Positions 1 to 11,558 of a DNA stretch of 64,000 nt are shown here, piece by piece. The translations under genes and the position numbers were made by a program. Within the stretch, counting starts at the first letter, position 1; each line of letters starts with the position of its first letter. Where the stretch lies: assembly GCF_026213295.1 (NCBI RefSeq), contig NC_079425.1, positions 12,458,821 to 12,522,820 on the forward strand, written 5' to 3'. The notes below the pieces were generated by a model that saw nothing but the letters and a program-made list of their open reading frames with translations, was not told the origin of the DNA and did not search any database. Source of the DNA: Gadus chalcogrammus. Lineage: Eukaryota; Chordata; Actinopteri; Gadiformes; Gadidae.

Positions 1-410
1 GCAGATTGTCACAACAACACAACAACAACCACAACTGCTAGCTTCAAAAAAGAATCAAGGTGTACATACCCAACGCGCCTGGAGAGTATAGGAAAGTTTA
101 TCATATATACGTAGTACAAAGCAGTGTGTTGTATGTAGTAAAATATATAACATATGATTGGATTAAGTGGGCTGTCACAGAAGAAACAATTGAAATCAGA
201 AACAGATTAAAATACATGTAGCCATATGCATATATATATCAATCTACATACATAGCCTCAAATCTCAGAGCCTGTATTGTCTTGAGGTCATATAATTCAG
301 TGCCAAAATGAAAAGGTGACCCTAAATGTCAGATGACATCTTAAATCATGTGACCTCCACACAACTAGCTCTGTCTTCTGTGTATCGTGTTGGAGTTTGT
401 GTATGTCTGT
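1..410. other. unique AT-rich non-coding sequence
   Basis: No open frame, RNA gene or repeat with clear boundaries is visible. The stretch has scattered TATA-type runs (for example near 230-240) typical of vertebrate intergenic or intronic DNA. Confidence 0.6.
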
Positions 411-600
411 TTGTGTATTTATATGTGTGTGTGTGGGGGTTTTAATATCTTTGTAGTTGTGTGTGTATGGGTGGGGGAGTCATATCTGTGTGTGCCCACA
501 GCCATGTGAGACAGTGATGCATTAGACACATTCACAAGGAAACCTACAATGTAAAAGATAAGGTAGGTGTGTGTGTGTGTGTGTGTGTGTGTGCTCTGCA
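411..600. repeat. imperfect (GT)n tract
   Basis: Interrupted GT dinucleotide sequence, purest at about 567-592. The open frame on the minus strand here (Thr-His-Thr-His) is a translation of the repeat and not a gene. Confidence 0.85.
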
Positions 601-740
601 AGCCGTGGGGTGAGCTGAGGGATGCGTTGGGGGAGAGGGAGGTGGGTCAGGGATGGCTGGAGAGGAAGGTAACGGGTGATGCAGTGTGTGTGTGGTGAGG
701 TAGGGTGAGATGAGGGAGATGTATGGGGTGTGATGTAGAA

Positions 741-945
741 AGGTGGGTGAGGTAGAATGAGCAGGGAGGGTGGCGGTGTGGTGACCGGGGGTGGAGGTAG
801 GGAGGTGGGTGAGGTAGAATGAGCAGGGAGGGTGGCGGTGTGGTGACCGGGGGTGGAGGTAGGGAGGTGGGTGAGGTAGAATGAGCAGGGAGGGTGGCGG
901 TGTGGTGACCGGGGGTTGAGGTAGGGAAGGGGGGTGAGGTAGGGG
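741..945. repeat. 62 bp G-rich minisatellite
   Basis: About 3.3 tandem copies of a 62 bp unit begin at 741, 803, 865 and 927. The first three are almost identical and the fourth decays. The unit has several G-runs (such as ACCGGGGGTGGAGGT) and could form G-quadruplexes on the plus strand. Purine-rich sequence on both sides (601-1110) is degenerate and carries no unit. The 180-residue Pro-rich minus-strand frame over this region is the repeat read in translation. Confidence 0.9.
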
Positions 946-1120
946 CCTGGGGCTGATGTGTTATCAAGAACGTTACCACCGAGAATAGAGGGAGTGGGGG
1001 AGAGAAGGGAGGAGCAGGGAGGGGAGCAGTAGGTGGTGAGGAGAGGTGAGGGAGGTGATGGAGGAAGGGATGAGGAGAGGAGGGATGGGGGAGGGAGGAG
1101 AAGGTACGGGGATGTTTGAA

Positions 1121-1930
1121 ATACAGCAGGAATTCAGTTATCTCGTTCCTTGGCATGGTGGATATTTTCATGGCTTGTATTTGATGCAATTTTTTTTGGG
1201 GTTTCTGGGAGCTTAAAGTTTGTTCTGTTATCGGAGGAGAGGGGAGCTGGTACAGTGGAATAAATAATAATTAATCATGTCAGGGATTAAGAACACATTG
1301 AAATAAACGATAAGTTTCAATATTCAAAACAAAACCAGGGCAATAATACAATTATTCATCATGAAGAGAATAATAATTTATAAGTTTAAACAGGGCACTG
1401 TCCACTCTCAGTTGATTTAATAATAAGGAATGAAATCAAAATGATTCACCATCTGGTTCTGGGAGCGTGGGTTCTGTTCATTGTATTGCTTTCAAACGCA
1501 CAATACTCCAACTAAAAGCGCCCCAGTTTAGTTCCATGGCTGATTCCTGAACCATGGAACTAACATGAACAAATATGTGTCATAAGGGACAGAACATTAT
1601 GGGAGTGCTTATTGTTTACTCAATGAATATGAATGAGGACACAAGCTATTATAATGCCTCTATTTTAGGACTGTTTTGATACAATATGTTTTGTGATTTA
1701 TTCTAAATCATATACTAAAAAAAACAATTACCCCGGCACTGACAACTCTGCTGTTATTTCTTTGTTTCTCATTAATAAAAGGTCATAATTATGAGGAACA
1801 AATGTGTTTTTAATACATCTTAGGTTTGGGGCTAATTTAAGAACAAATATTCTGCTATATTTTTTGTCAACAGGCTGGTTATAGCATCAATTTGAAAGAA
1901 AAAGATAGCCCTGCTGCATATCATTTCCTC
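1121..1930. other. unique AT-rich non-coding sequence
   Basis: No repeat, exon-like frame or RNA gene recognised. Confidence 0.55.
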
Positions 1931-1934
1931 TCTA

Positions 1935-2095
1935 CCTATTGCAGAATATTATTAGGGTGTTTGACTCTAAGCTCAAAGGATCTGGATTCAAACCCCATGA
2001 CTGCAGTCTACCTGCAGACAACCTGAAGCAAGCTGCCCTGACCCTTCTTTGCTCCTGAATGTATCTTGTATCTAGATTAACATACCTCATGTGTT
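1935..2095 (+). mobile_element. tRNA-derived SINE
   Basis: A tRNA-like head contains GTGTTTGACTC and a B-box-like GATTCAAACCC at 1985-1995 (one mismatch to the consensus GGTTCRANNCC). A degraded A-box-like segment lies about 40 bp upstream (near 1947). The head is followed by a tRNA-unrelated body. It is a non-coding retroposon, mobilised in trans by LINE enzymes when active. The 3' boundary and target duplication are not clear, and no intact tRNA cloverleaf is present, so this is not a tRNA gene. Confidence 0.5.
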
Positions 2096-3125
2096 CACAC
2101 AAAGGGTTACAACAAGCTGTAAACCGACTCAGCCTGCTTAGACATGGTTTCACTACCTCCGAGATCGGGCGGGGACTCACGAGTTTTCGTGAATGATGTT
2201 GAATAATAGAAAGCGATGCATTTAGACACATTTGCATATGATACCCCCCTTGCTTTATATAAGTTGACGATGGGTCATGTCAGAGCTAAGCACATGACTT
2301 GACAACGCTTCTGAGTAGGCTGTACACCTGTTTCTAGTTCATCTAGATGAAATGCAGCATTCATTACCTCTGTAGGTGGTTATGACAACTGTTGTCTCTC
2401 TCGTAAAACCTTCCCTGTTGAGACAGTCTTTAGACTTGGTTCCAGAGGAAACTGCATTGAAGACAGCAACCAAACTCAGCTCTATGTGAGATTTAATTGC
2501 TGTTATTTGAGTGTAATGTTACAAATGGCATAGCCACCCATCAGCTATTAGTGATTAAAATGCATTGTGAGACGTTTTGTTTAGTTCACTGCGTCATTGT
2601 ATGATACTATTTCGATTTTAGATCACTGCAGGAAAATACCTGACCAATGAGGGATACTCTTCCTAATTGGTTTGGGGAATCCATTAATCACAGGTGCGGT
2701 AAATGAAATACGCTTTTCTGATCTCTCTCTTTACAACTCTCTGATAACTCTTACCTACGGAACATTTACAAGAAGAAAAATTGGTTACTTGAAGGAGTAT
2801 TTGTTTGTCTGTGTCTTTACTGACCTATCCTAATTGGTCTATTGTTATTGGTCTATTTTGATTTGCTGGTGTATTCCGGCATCTCTTGCTGATTGACAGC
2901 TGTGTCATCACTGGGCCAACCCGACTGACCTACTTGTCACCGGGATTGGCGGTCCGTCTGCAGCGCGCCGTAACCACGGTGACCTGCACCAGGGGGGCGT
3001 GTCTCTCCAAGGTGTCACGTCCATCTCCTCCCGTGACTACAGGCGCTGGAGCATCTGAGCGACGCACTGCTGCTTTCAGAATGTGAAATGCTTTTTATCT
3101 CTTCCAGAATACAAAACAAGTAAAA
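2096..3125. other. unique non-coding sequence
   Basis: No recognisable feature. Base composition becomes somewhat more GC-rich from about 2890 to 3080, without a supportable exon. Confidence 0.5.
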
Positions 3126-3137
3126 CGCACACACAGA

Positions 3138-3255
<118 letters not shown>

Positions 3256-3494
3256 CTCTTAGTCACTCACTCATCATGCGCACACTCATTCACTTGCTCA
3301 CTCACTCAGTCTGCTCTTTCTCTCTCTTTCCTATCCCTCTCTTTCTCTCTCTACAACCTTCTGCCTGAGACAGGAAGCTCAGCAAAGCAAATGGACCGCA
3401 TACAATTATCCCATCCCCTGCCAGCTAGAGAGAAAATAAGATCTGGCCATTAAGTATCTCTCAAGGAGCACAATGGATACTTGAGCTCATCAGG

Positions 3495-3495
3495 G

Positions 3496-3533
<38 letters not shown>

Positions 3534-3760
3534 TGTGAATACAAGTGTAAGTGTGTGTGTGTTTTTATTTGAGTGTGTGTGTTTGAATACATGTCTTTTT
3601 GTCAGTGTGTGTGTCTGTGGGTGTGTATGAATACATGTGTGAGTATATGTTTGTGTGTGGCGTTTGTGTGTGTGTGTGAATACATGTGTCCTTGTGTGTA
3701 TGTGTCAACATGCATACGTGCAAATGTGTGTGTGTGGGTGTATTCATGTGTGTGTGGCTA
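3495..3760. repeat. degenerate (GT)n tract
   Basis: A pure GT stretch near 3500-3530 passes into GTGTGTGAATACATGTGT-type degenerate units, as expected for an ageing microsatellite. Confidence 0.85.
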
Positions 3761-4280
3761 CTGGGGGAATGCTGCTGAGATATAATGAGGATCTGCCCAC
3801 ATTGTCTTGCACAGACTCAGAGGCAAGTGGCATACAAACAGACAAACAAACAAACAAAAAATATATTTTATTCCAGGGGAGTTTTAGTGAAAGCGAAGGG
3901 TTGATTCAACACCAGAACTGACAGTGAACAGAAGATATGTCGCAGAGTGTTCAGCGACGATCGTGAACTTTCTGAGTAGAACTTAGGTGAGATGGTTAAC
4001 GCTGGAGTACGGATAATAAGTATGGCCGCAGGCTTTCAGTGTTTTCTGTTACTGATGTGGCAGAGGAGCACCAGAAAGATGGTTGCAGCTGCAGAAACAG
4101 AGGACACGCGAGACAATAGATTTGTATATAAAATCAAGCTATAGTAGACACTAGAATCAGAAATAATAGTGACAAGTAAGAGATCAAAGTTTTTTTTTTC
4201 AGGTTGCACAACTCCAATTTTCATTGTATACTTTGAAGTTGCTTTGGATGTAAAACGTCTCAAAAATGACTAAGCATAAA
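3761..4280. other. unique non-coding sequence
   Basis: No recognisable gene or repeat. Confidence 0.5.
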
Positions 4281-4450
4281 TAAGAGTGAGATTTCAGAGT
4301 GAGACGTAGTGTGACGTCAGAGTGAGAAATGGAAATGACACGTGAGGGAGGGACGTGAGAGGGTGACGTGAAACCACGAATGGGAGAGTGATAAATGAGG
4401 GACAGACACACATGAGAGACTTGAGAGTGATACATAAGAGTGAGATTGTC
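4281..4450. repeat. degenerate GAGAGTGA-type tandem repeat
   Basis: Loose repetition of GAGAGTGA, GAGTGAGA and GTGACGTGA motifs. It includes one perfect CRE-type palindrome TGACGTCA at 4312-4319, which may be a by-product of repeat drift. The 166-residue minus-strand frame over the region has no recognisable domain. Confidence 0.5.
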
Positions 4451-5850
4451 AGACTGAATCTCCTCACACTTGATGAAAGAAAAGTTGTATGAATATATTA
4501 AACAGTCTAGATTCTGGTGCAATGTGGCTGTGACAGGGCTAGGTGTCCAGCTAGAGGTTGTGTTTCTGTTTGTGATGAAGAGAAGTACACAAGTCAAAGA
4601 CCATCTGTGAAAATCACTCGGTTTTTTCGTTTTTCGCTCGGTTTTTGAGGACACAGCAGTTTTTATACAGTTACGATATACCCCTGAGCAATGTGACACT
4701 TCATTTAACAGTCGCTGTCACCTGTATTCTGTGGTAAAGATATGAATATTATAGTAGAATTGTGCTATCTTATACATCTGTGAGTACACCTGCTCAAGTA
4801 TCCAATTACCCCTTTCTGCTGGTATCATGGACGAGAAGCTGACACATGCAACAGATTTATCCAATGTGGTGTTTTGTTCCAAAGTAGACGTATGTGTCGC
4901 CTGTATGGATGGACAGAGTAAAGGAAATACTATGAGGGGGCTCATGTTGTTTGGAGAGATAATAATGGGAGGTTTAGTCTGTATGTTTTCCTGAAGCGTG
5001 TTTTTCTCATGACATTTCTATGTGCTTTGAGGCGGCTTCACATGCGAAAGTAACCAGCCAATTAGCAGGTCCAAGTGAATCTGGGTTCACCAGAAAGCCA
5101 TTTCACAAACCTTTTGTTACCTAACACAGCGTGCAAATAATAATTTGTGCTTATATTTATTGTCTTATCTGTACTTAAAAGTGTACGTAGTCTTAGAGTG
5201 AGAAGACCGTAATTTGATTTTAAAATGATAAAACATTTAAGTTCCAATATAAAACCAACGTTCGGTATACACAGTAGAACAAATGTAGATGCAAAACGAA
5301 TGAATGTAAACATTAGGGTAGAACTGATTGTGGCTAAATGCACAACAGCGTCTCCATCAGCTCTTAGTCTCGCTGGGCACAGTGAAAAGGCGTGGGCCGG
5401 TGTGTTTTGGCTGCAGCTTGCAGGCAGACGGGACCAGTTCCGAACAACACTCAACTCAACATACAGGGATAAATGGAGACCGTTAGAATGGCTTGCTATC
5501 TAAAGACTTTTTTATTGCCTTCTATATTATTGCATCCTCCGTACAGTATGTGCCCTCAGCAGCAAGCACATGTCCATTGAACTGCAATGTTCTTTCATCC
5601 TGAAATCTGGTTCTTTCATGCTGAAATCTTACCCTAACAGGTTATGGATTTGAAAGATTATACTACACAGATACAAATTACATTACATACCATACTCGTG
5701 TTTTCGTATTCCATACTTCAACGGAATGCAATTTCAAGCATTTGAGCAACTTATATCTATATTCATGTCTTGTTTTCTTTTACTATTCTGTGGAGATAGT
5801 TATAGTGGTTATGTTTACATTATTCGATTTCTGTCTTGAAGAACTTTACT
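4451..5850. other. unique AT-rich non-coding sequence
   Basis: Open frames here are short and unlike any family I recognise. No RNA gene or bounded repeat is seen. Confidence 0.5.
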
Positions 5851-5854
5851 CTAA

Positions 5855-5928
5855 ATCTAGTCTCCTAGCTCTAGACTCCTAGCTCTAGTCTCCTAGCTCT
5901 AGTCTCCTAGCTCTAGTCTCCTAGCTCT
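5855..5928. repeat. 14 bp minisatellite
   Basis: About five tandem copies of CTCTAGTCTCCTAG, with a single A variant in the second copy. The unit is rich in CTAG. Confidence 0.92.
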
Positions 5929-7860
5929 GGTGCTGTGGACAGTAAAAGCCATTAAAGTAGTGATTGGAGGGGCTCTTTGTGATTAGGCCCCAGTGTTGTC
6001 TCCATCCACACTTTATGGTTCTCATAAGCAGAGAAACACTAAGGAGGTTAGACGATACGGCACCGTTATTTCGACACACAAGGGCTACTGCTGTGTACTG
6101 TGTACTTGTATATATCTTTATATTTTATATAATAAATAATATATATCATATATCCTATATAATATATTTTATATCATATATCTTATATATAGAAAAGGTG
6201 TATATTGTGCAGGAGGTTGGTGTGATTTACCACACAGTACTTAGTAGTGGACTACTAGTGGACTCAAAAATGTATTTATTGTTTTTGTGAGCTGTTTCCG
6301 ACACCTCTCGGTTAAGAACATTTGGTAGAAATGGTAATTTACTATTTTGCAATTTCTGCATATACATGGGGCCACTAAATTAATTTGTCTGTAGGGAGAG
6401 AAGAAATTGGCATGAAGAAGATTTATTCAGTAGAATAGGAAGTAAGATAATCCATACTCTGACACAGAAATTAGAAATCTATGTTCCAACGGGCGATGGC
6501 TTTTGCAGTTTGGAAGCGTTGTCTCGGGTAGAGCGTATTTTAGAGAAGCGTTTCTCCTCAAACTGGAATCATTTATTAATCTGATCTGATAGCTCCACCC
6601 GGTGGGGGGGCAGTCTCAGTTGACTTGAGGACATGTACTTCAGAGGCGACGAGGAATTGGTCTCTTGTCTGTGTTGATGCGTGGGGGGTCCCTGTGCCTT
6701 CAAAGACTTTGAGGAAATGGGGAGTGAGACGCAGAGGAGGGGAGATGGAGATATTAAGGAGGGATGGGTGTTGTGCAATGCTGCTGAGTGCAGTGAAACA
6801 GCTGTCTGTTGCCTCTCTTTCTCTTTTACACAAGGGGCCTATCCCTGCCTCGCCGCTCTCCGAGGAATTCATTAAATAACTTGTCTACAACTCTCACTTC
6901 AGAAAGCCCTCTCTTGTTTTACTGGTGAGGTTTTACCGAAGAGGGGCGCTTAGATTGAAATTGGATATGACAAGAGAAACAAAACGACAAACTATAAAAA
7001 CTCAAATCTCTGGCATCTTAACTTCTTTAGTTGTTCTGACCTTGACCAGACATCTATCCGTTAGGTGTCCATTATTTCAGAAGCCAAATCAACAGCACAA
7101 TATGTGTGGCTGAAAGATAAACATTTCATAACTCTTGTTCACACACATACAGATGGTTGTAGACATTGTCCACGCGCATATACCCTACATTGAACTGTTA
7201 AAACGTTATTTTGATTGATGAATGTATGATTCATAATTAATCACACTCTTTAAATGCGAGGCAGTGGATCGATCAAACATATTTATGTTCAGTTACCTAC
7301 AGTGAACCAAGCGCTTTACATCCTATGTTAGCACGCTTCCTGAGGGATGTCGGGATCTGGATGACGTGGATCAAACAAGCCCTGAGAGAGAGGCGGTCTG
7401 AGCGTTTCATGTGGACCCGGCCTAGGAGGTGGTGTTTGCTCTGGTCCATCTAACAAATATTGAAGCTGGATTTATTCTGTGATTTCTGCTGGCCTGTGTA
7501 GCATCTGCAGTATTTGTCTGCGGAAGCTCTTTGTTTGGAAATATTCAACCTGCATAATTCAAGTAATTATCTTTTCTGCAGACCCCATCTTGGCGAGGAG
7601 GTGCAGTGCAAGCGAGCGACGTGGCTTTGTATCTGCTGGCATTGGTCTGGAGATAAAGGGGGTCCTTAATCACAGCCAAGTTCCACGTTAAACTTTAGTA
7701 CTGTTTTCAAGAAGACAGTTTCGCAGGCTGTGCATAAGGAGAGTCTATGACTGCAGGCCATTTTTTTTATCTCCTCAGTAAACATATGGGTTGTTTACAT
7801 CATAATCCAATGTGAGATCAAAACACAGCGGGGGGATTATAAAAGACCTTCTTCTTTATG
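5929..7860. other. unique non-coding sequence
   Basis: No gene recognised. 6105-6195 is a very AT-rich TATAT-type stretch. The overlapping short frames on both strands near 6570-6880 show no domain. Confidence 0.5.
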
Positions 7861-7869
7861 AAGACATTA

Positions 7870-7985
7870 TCGGCAAATAAACTCAACACTTTGGATCAGA
7901 TCAAACCCCATCAACAGACAAATCTAAACACTTTGAGTCAAACCAAACCACATCACCATGAACATTACTCAACACTTTGAATCAA
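7870..7985. repeat. degenerate CAACACTTTGA tandem repeat
   Basis: AACACTTTG followed by GAxTCAAACC recurs three times at roughly 50 bp spacing, suggesting an old minisatellite of about 2.5 units. Confidence 0.5.
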
Positions 7986-8479
7986 ACCCCTCACCTCAAT
8001 ACTTCCACCTTCCAGCTGCGTCATGTCTCTGGTCCCGTGTTCCTCCAGAGACAGAGAGACAATAGATTGTGTAATCTTGTCCACAGAGCGGATGAAGCCG
8101 TAACAGCGGCCGACAAAGTGACCAATATAAAAGACTTGAGTTCTCTGCAGGGAAAACGTTATCTTGGGCTGGGGGTCCGTTGGGAAGGTGTTATTCAGAG
8201 TCCTAGAGAGAAGCGAGACCCCGACGTGATAAAGTTCCCCAGCAGACTCTGGAGAGCAGAGCGGCTCACAGGATGACAGCTAGAGAGTATATGGCCGGCA
8301 ATAAGCTCTGCTTCTATTGGCTTCTTGTCCCGCTCTTAAATGTTACGCTTGGCAGCCAAAGGCTGTTTCATAAGAATAAAAAAAACCTCACAACCTGACC
8401 TGTACAGCGCAGGACCAGGTACAAAGTCTCCTTAATGAAGTCGCTATTAAAACATGTTTCATCAAGGGTGCTGACCTAT

Positions 8480-8760
8480 ATAACCTCTGTCTCATTTCGC
8501 CGTTTGAGAGCAGAGGTAATTTGAGATGGGCGTTAATGAAATGGATTCCTATCGCTTATACATCAACGGCGGGGTGCAGCCTACCTCACTACTCCCGTCA
8601 AATCTGCTTATTACGGTTCTGCCATGAGTCAAAGTGGATTTCTTAAAAGGCCATTAGTGGTGGTGGAGAACGGTCGGGCTGGGTCCGCTATCGACGCCAA
8701 CGAACGGGACGAGCTGAGGGCGGATCAATGTGTCTTCGTGGCCATGGGAAACTAACGGTT
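8480..8760. promoter_or_regulatory. candidate conserved non-coding element
   Basis: Unique sequence of balanced composition with no repeat and no open frame bias. It includes TTAATGAAATGG, TTATTACGG and a further CCATTAGTGG homeodomain-type core. Its texture resembles vertebrate conserved non-coding elements. This is pattern judgement only; conservation was not measured. Confidence 0.2.
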
Positions 8761-8877
8761 TTCGCCAACACATAATTTATCAGGGCTTTTATTTGCCACT
8801 GGACCTTAAACTAATTTGTTCGCCATTTGGTCACATAGCAGCGCTGTTTAAACGACTGAGCATGTCTTCCGTCGTCT

Positions 8878-8930
8878 ATTTCAAATTCAAATTCAAATGG
8901 TTTTATTCAAAAATGTACATGCAACAGCAC
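8878..8930 (-). mobile_element. retroposon 3'-tail-like fragment
   Basis: TCAAATTCAAATTCAAATGG followed by TTTTATTCAAAA resembles the reverse complement of a common fish retroposon 3' end (poly-TTTGAA tail preceded by AATAAA-type sequence). The rest of the element is not recognised. An A-rich run at about 8949-8958 may belong to the same old insertion. Confidence 0.35.
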
Positions 8931-9168
8931 AAAAGGTTAAATAAGATTAAAAAAAAAATTAAATGCTGCACAATTATATCTCTCTCCCTCTGAGTTTCTC
9001 TGAATATGAAAATATTCTCATTTTTGTCCTTTTTTGTCCTACACTTGTGTAATTAATTATCATATCAAACATCATCTCTAAAATAATTGATGTCAGTATG
9101 TGTACACAGCTGGCTGTTCGTTAGAGGATTGTGTTTTTGGATGTGTTTGAATCCACAAAGGTAGAGAA

Positions 9169-9215
9169 GGGGGGGGGGGGGGCGACAGACTAAGAAGGGA
9201 GAGAGGGAGGGAGGG
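9169..9215. repeat. poly-G run and GGGA repeat
   Basis: Fourteen consecutive G at 9169-9182, followed shortly by GGGAGGGAGGGA-type sequence. It could form a G-quadruplex on the plus strand. Confidence 0.85.
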
Positions 9216-9650
9216 AGAATTGAACCAGCCTTCCTTTGTTCTCGGTGAAAGCAGAGGAGCATCATGGATACCTCTGTGCTCCCTTGTAATTGTAACTCTT
9301 TTATATTTGTGTGTGCACCGCAGCGACTGTGTGCTGTTATTCCCATCGCATTCTTGTCATGAAACGGCCTATCGTCATCTGCTACCTAAATAGGATGTCA
9401 ATATGGATTGCTGGGAGCCCCAGTAGTGTGGAAATGTGCTTAGAACTGGGACCCATAAACATACAGTGGAGTGCTGGCAGGCCGGAACCTGACCAATCAC
9501 AGCGCAGCTTTACAAATCAAAGGATAATAATCATGGCTTCTCTAAAGCAGCCATCTCAACAGCTTAATATAAATAAGTTAGTAGACGCTCCCTGTGTGCT
9601 CTGTTATCAGCCTCCGCTCTTCTCCCTTTGCTATGAACACTTGGCTTTCA
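9216..9650. other. unique non-coding sequence with a chance open frame
   Basis: A plus-strand frame of about 110 codons runs through unique sequence but shows no domain or biased residue pattern, so no gene is called. It contains GACCAATCACAG (CCAAT-box-like) near 9491. Confidence 0.4.
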
Positions 9651-9654
9651 TCAC

Positions 9655-10460
9655 CTCCTCCTCTCAGATATCTCCTTTTACCCTAGACAACACCTACCCC
9701 TAGGGCAGACCACCTCCTCCTAGAACATACCTCCTCCTCCCAAAACATACTATCACCCCCTCCTCGAACATTACTCCTACTCCCAAAGATACCATCACGT
9801 CCTCCCAGAACACATCACTTCTTTCTAGAACACAAGACCTCTTAGAAATACCACATCTCATCCCCCTAGAACAGACCACCTCCTCCGAGAACACACCTCC
9901 TCCTTTTCCTAGAACACACCTCCTCCTCCTCCTCGAACACACCTCCTCCTTCTCCTAGAACACACCTCCTCCTTCTCCTAGAACACACCTCCTCCTCCTC
10001 CTCGAACACACCTCCTCCTCCTCCTCGAACACACCTCCCCCTCCCTAAACAAACCATCACCTCCTTCATAGAACAAACCACCTTCTCCTATAACACACAA
10101 CCTCATCCTCCTCGAACCCATCGCCATCTACGCCTAGAACCTTCCATCTCCTCCTCCTAAAACACACCATCTCCGCTTCCAAGAAAATAGCACCTCCTCC
10201 TCCTAGAACACACCTGCTCCTCCTAGAACACACCTCCACCTCCTCCTAGAACACAACTTCTCCTCATAGAACCCACCACCACCACCACCACCACCTCCTC
10301 CTTAAGCACAACACCTCCTTCTCCTCGAACACACCTCCTCCCCTTAGAACGACACCACCTCTCCTCTACTCAGAACACAACACCTCTTCCCTTAGAACTC
10401 ACCTACTTCCCCTAGAAAAGAGAACCTCCTTCCCCTTGGACACAGCAGCTCCTCCTCTTG
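9655..10460. repeat. 23 bp pyrimidine-rich minisatellite
   Basis: Tandem units built on AGAACACACCTCCTCCT, 23 bp each in the best-kept core (9888-10030, six near-identical copies), with variable-length degenerate copies on both sides. Nearly all purines are in the AGAACACA part. Minus-strand Gly/Arg/Cys-rich frames here are artefacts of the repeat. Confidence 0.9.
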
Positions 10461-10615
10461 GCCTGTCATTCCCGTTGGTGTTTAATTGACTTTTATTTGA
10501 GCTTTGAGATACAAAGAAAGTTGAGGAGTGAGCGAATAGCAGGACAGTATAGGGAGTTTGGTCAGGGTGTGTCGGTAGGAAGGTGGATGGGGTTTGTTCG
10601 GGCTGGTGTCCTTGG

Positions 10616-10690
10616 TGTGTGGGTGGTGGATGGATGATGGATGATGGATGATTGGTGATGAATGTAAGATGGTTGATGGATGGGTGGTTA
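10616..10690. repeat. imperfect (ATGG)n repeat
   Basis: GGATGGATGATGGATGATGG-type degenerate tetranucleotide and heptanucleotide repeat. Confidence 0.8.
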
Positions 10691-10699
10691 TTTTGAGTG

Positions 10700-10960
10700 A
10701 GGCGTGACGGACAGCAGTATTCAGCTGAGCAGGCGTTAAGATATCTTGCGGGAGTTCCCCCCATTCTCTCACAGCATTTTGGCATTTTACGAGCTCATTT
10801 ACATCGCTGGCGACGGGGCATAAGTCAGCGCGTTGCCGCGGAGACGGAATCAGCAGCGCCAGCCGCTGTCGATTATGGCGGCCGTATATTAACCCGCGCT
10901 GGACTCCTTCCAAAGACACGAGGCGGATAACGGCCGGATTGATTTTAATTGTGCAGTTAA
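10700..10960. promoter_or_regulatory. candidate conserved GC-rich element
   Basis: A locally CpG-rich unique stretch in AT-rich surroundings. It contains GTTGCCGCGGAGAC (about 10833-10846), which resembles the imperfect inverted half-sites of an RFX X-box, and GATTTTAATTGTG at the 3' side. The 77-residue plus-strand frame has no recognisable domain. A regulatory role is inferred from texture only. Confidence 0.25.
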
Positions 10961-11084
10961 CACCTCACCATACTGTACATGGGGGAGGCTGTAAATATTC
11001 TGCTGAGAGGAGCCGATACGTTCCCAAGATGTGTCGCAGAGAGAGTTGATCTCCAGTTAAAAAGAAAAAAAAGTTGTTGAGGTT

Positions 11085-11235
11085 TGCTAGAGTTTAGCCA
11101 CATTTTATCCAAAGCTCAGCTACAGTTAAGCTACAGTTTGGCTACCTTTTAGCAAGACTTTAGCTCCAGTTTAGCCATAGTTCCCCTAGTTGTGTTCCAT
11201 CTCTAGACTTTAGCTTCCGTTTGGCTCAAGTTTCC
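11085..11235. repeat. degenerate TTTAGCTACAG repeat
   Basis: TTTAGCCA, CAGCTACAGTT, TTTAGCTCCAGTTTAGCC and related segments recur at roughly 11-12 bp or multiples. It looks like an old minisatellite. Confidence 0.5.
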
Positions 11236-11526
11236 CCTGCAGTTCCATTGCACACCAAAACCAACAATCCGCGAAAAGGCCAAGTAAATAAACGAACCGA
11301 TTAATTAGTGAAAACACAAACAATCACCAGGGGGATGGAATGACTAATTGTGATAATGAGCCTTGCGTGTGTCTGCTCCCTCCTGACCTCCAGTCGTCAG
11401 TCATAAGATAGCGCTGTGCTGCCATGGTGCTACACACTTGGACAACCAACCGAGGTCACCCCATCCCTGGGGAGTTGAGGCTCCCTATCCAGGACCTAAA
11501 AATGGGTCGCAGTGGAGCCCTTTTCA

Positions 11527-11558
<32 letters not shown>

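Noticed and set aside
647..1189. 180-codon Pro-rich minus-strand frame
   Set aside because: It lies over a G-rich 62 bp tandem repeat and degenerate flanks; stop codons are rare in such composition.
4312..4319. TGACGTCA as a functional CRE promoter site
   Set aside because: It lies within a degenerate GTGACGTGA/GAGAGTGA repeat where such words arise by drift. No promoter features nearby.
9311..9703. 130-codon plus-strand frame
   Set aside because: No domain or residue pattern, and the end enters the pyrimidine minisatellite. Chance length in unique DNA.
9888..10047. Regular 23 bp repeat as a possible CRISPR array
   Set aside because: Units are directly adjacent with no unique spacers, low-complexity, and the genome is a vertebrate.
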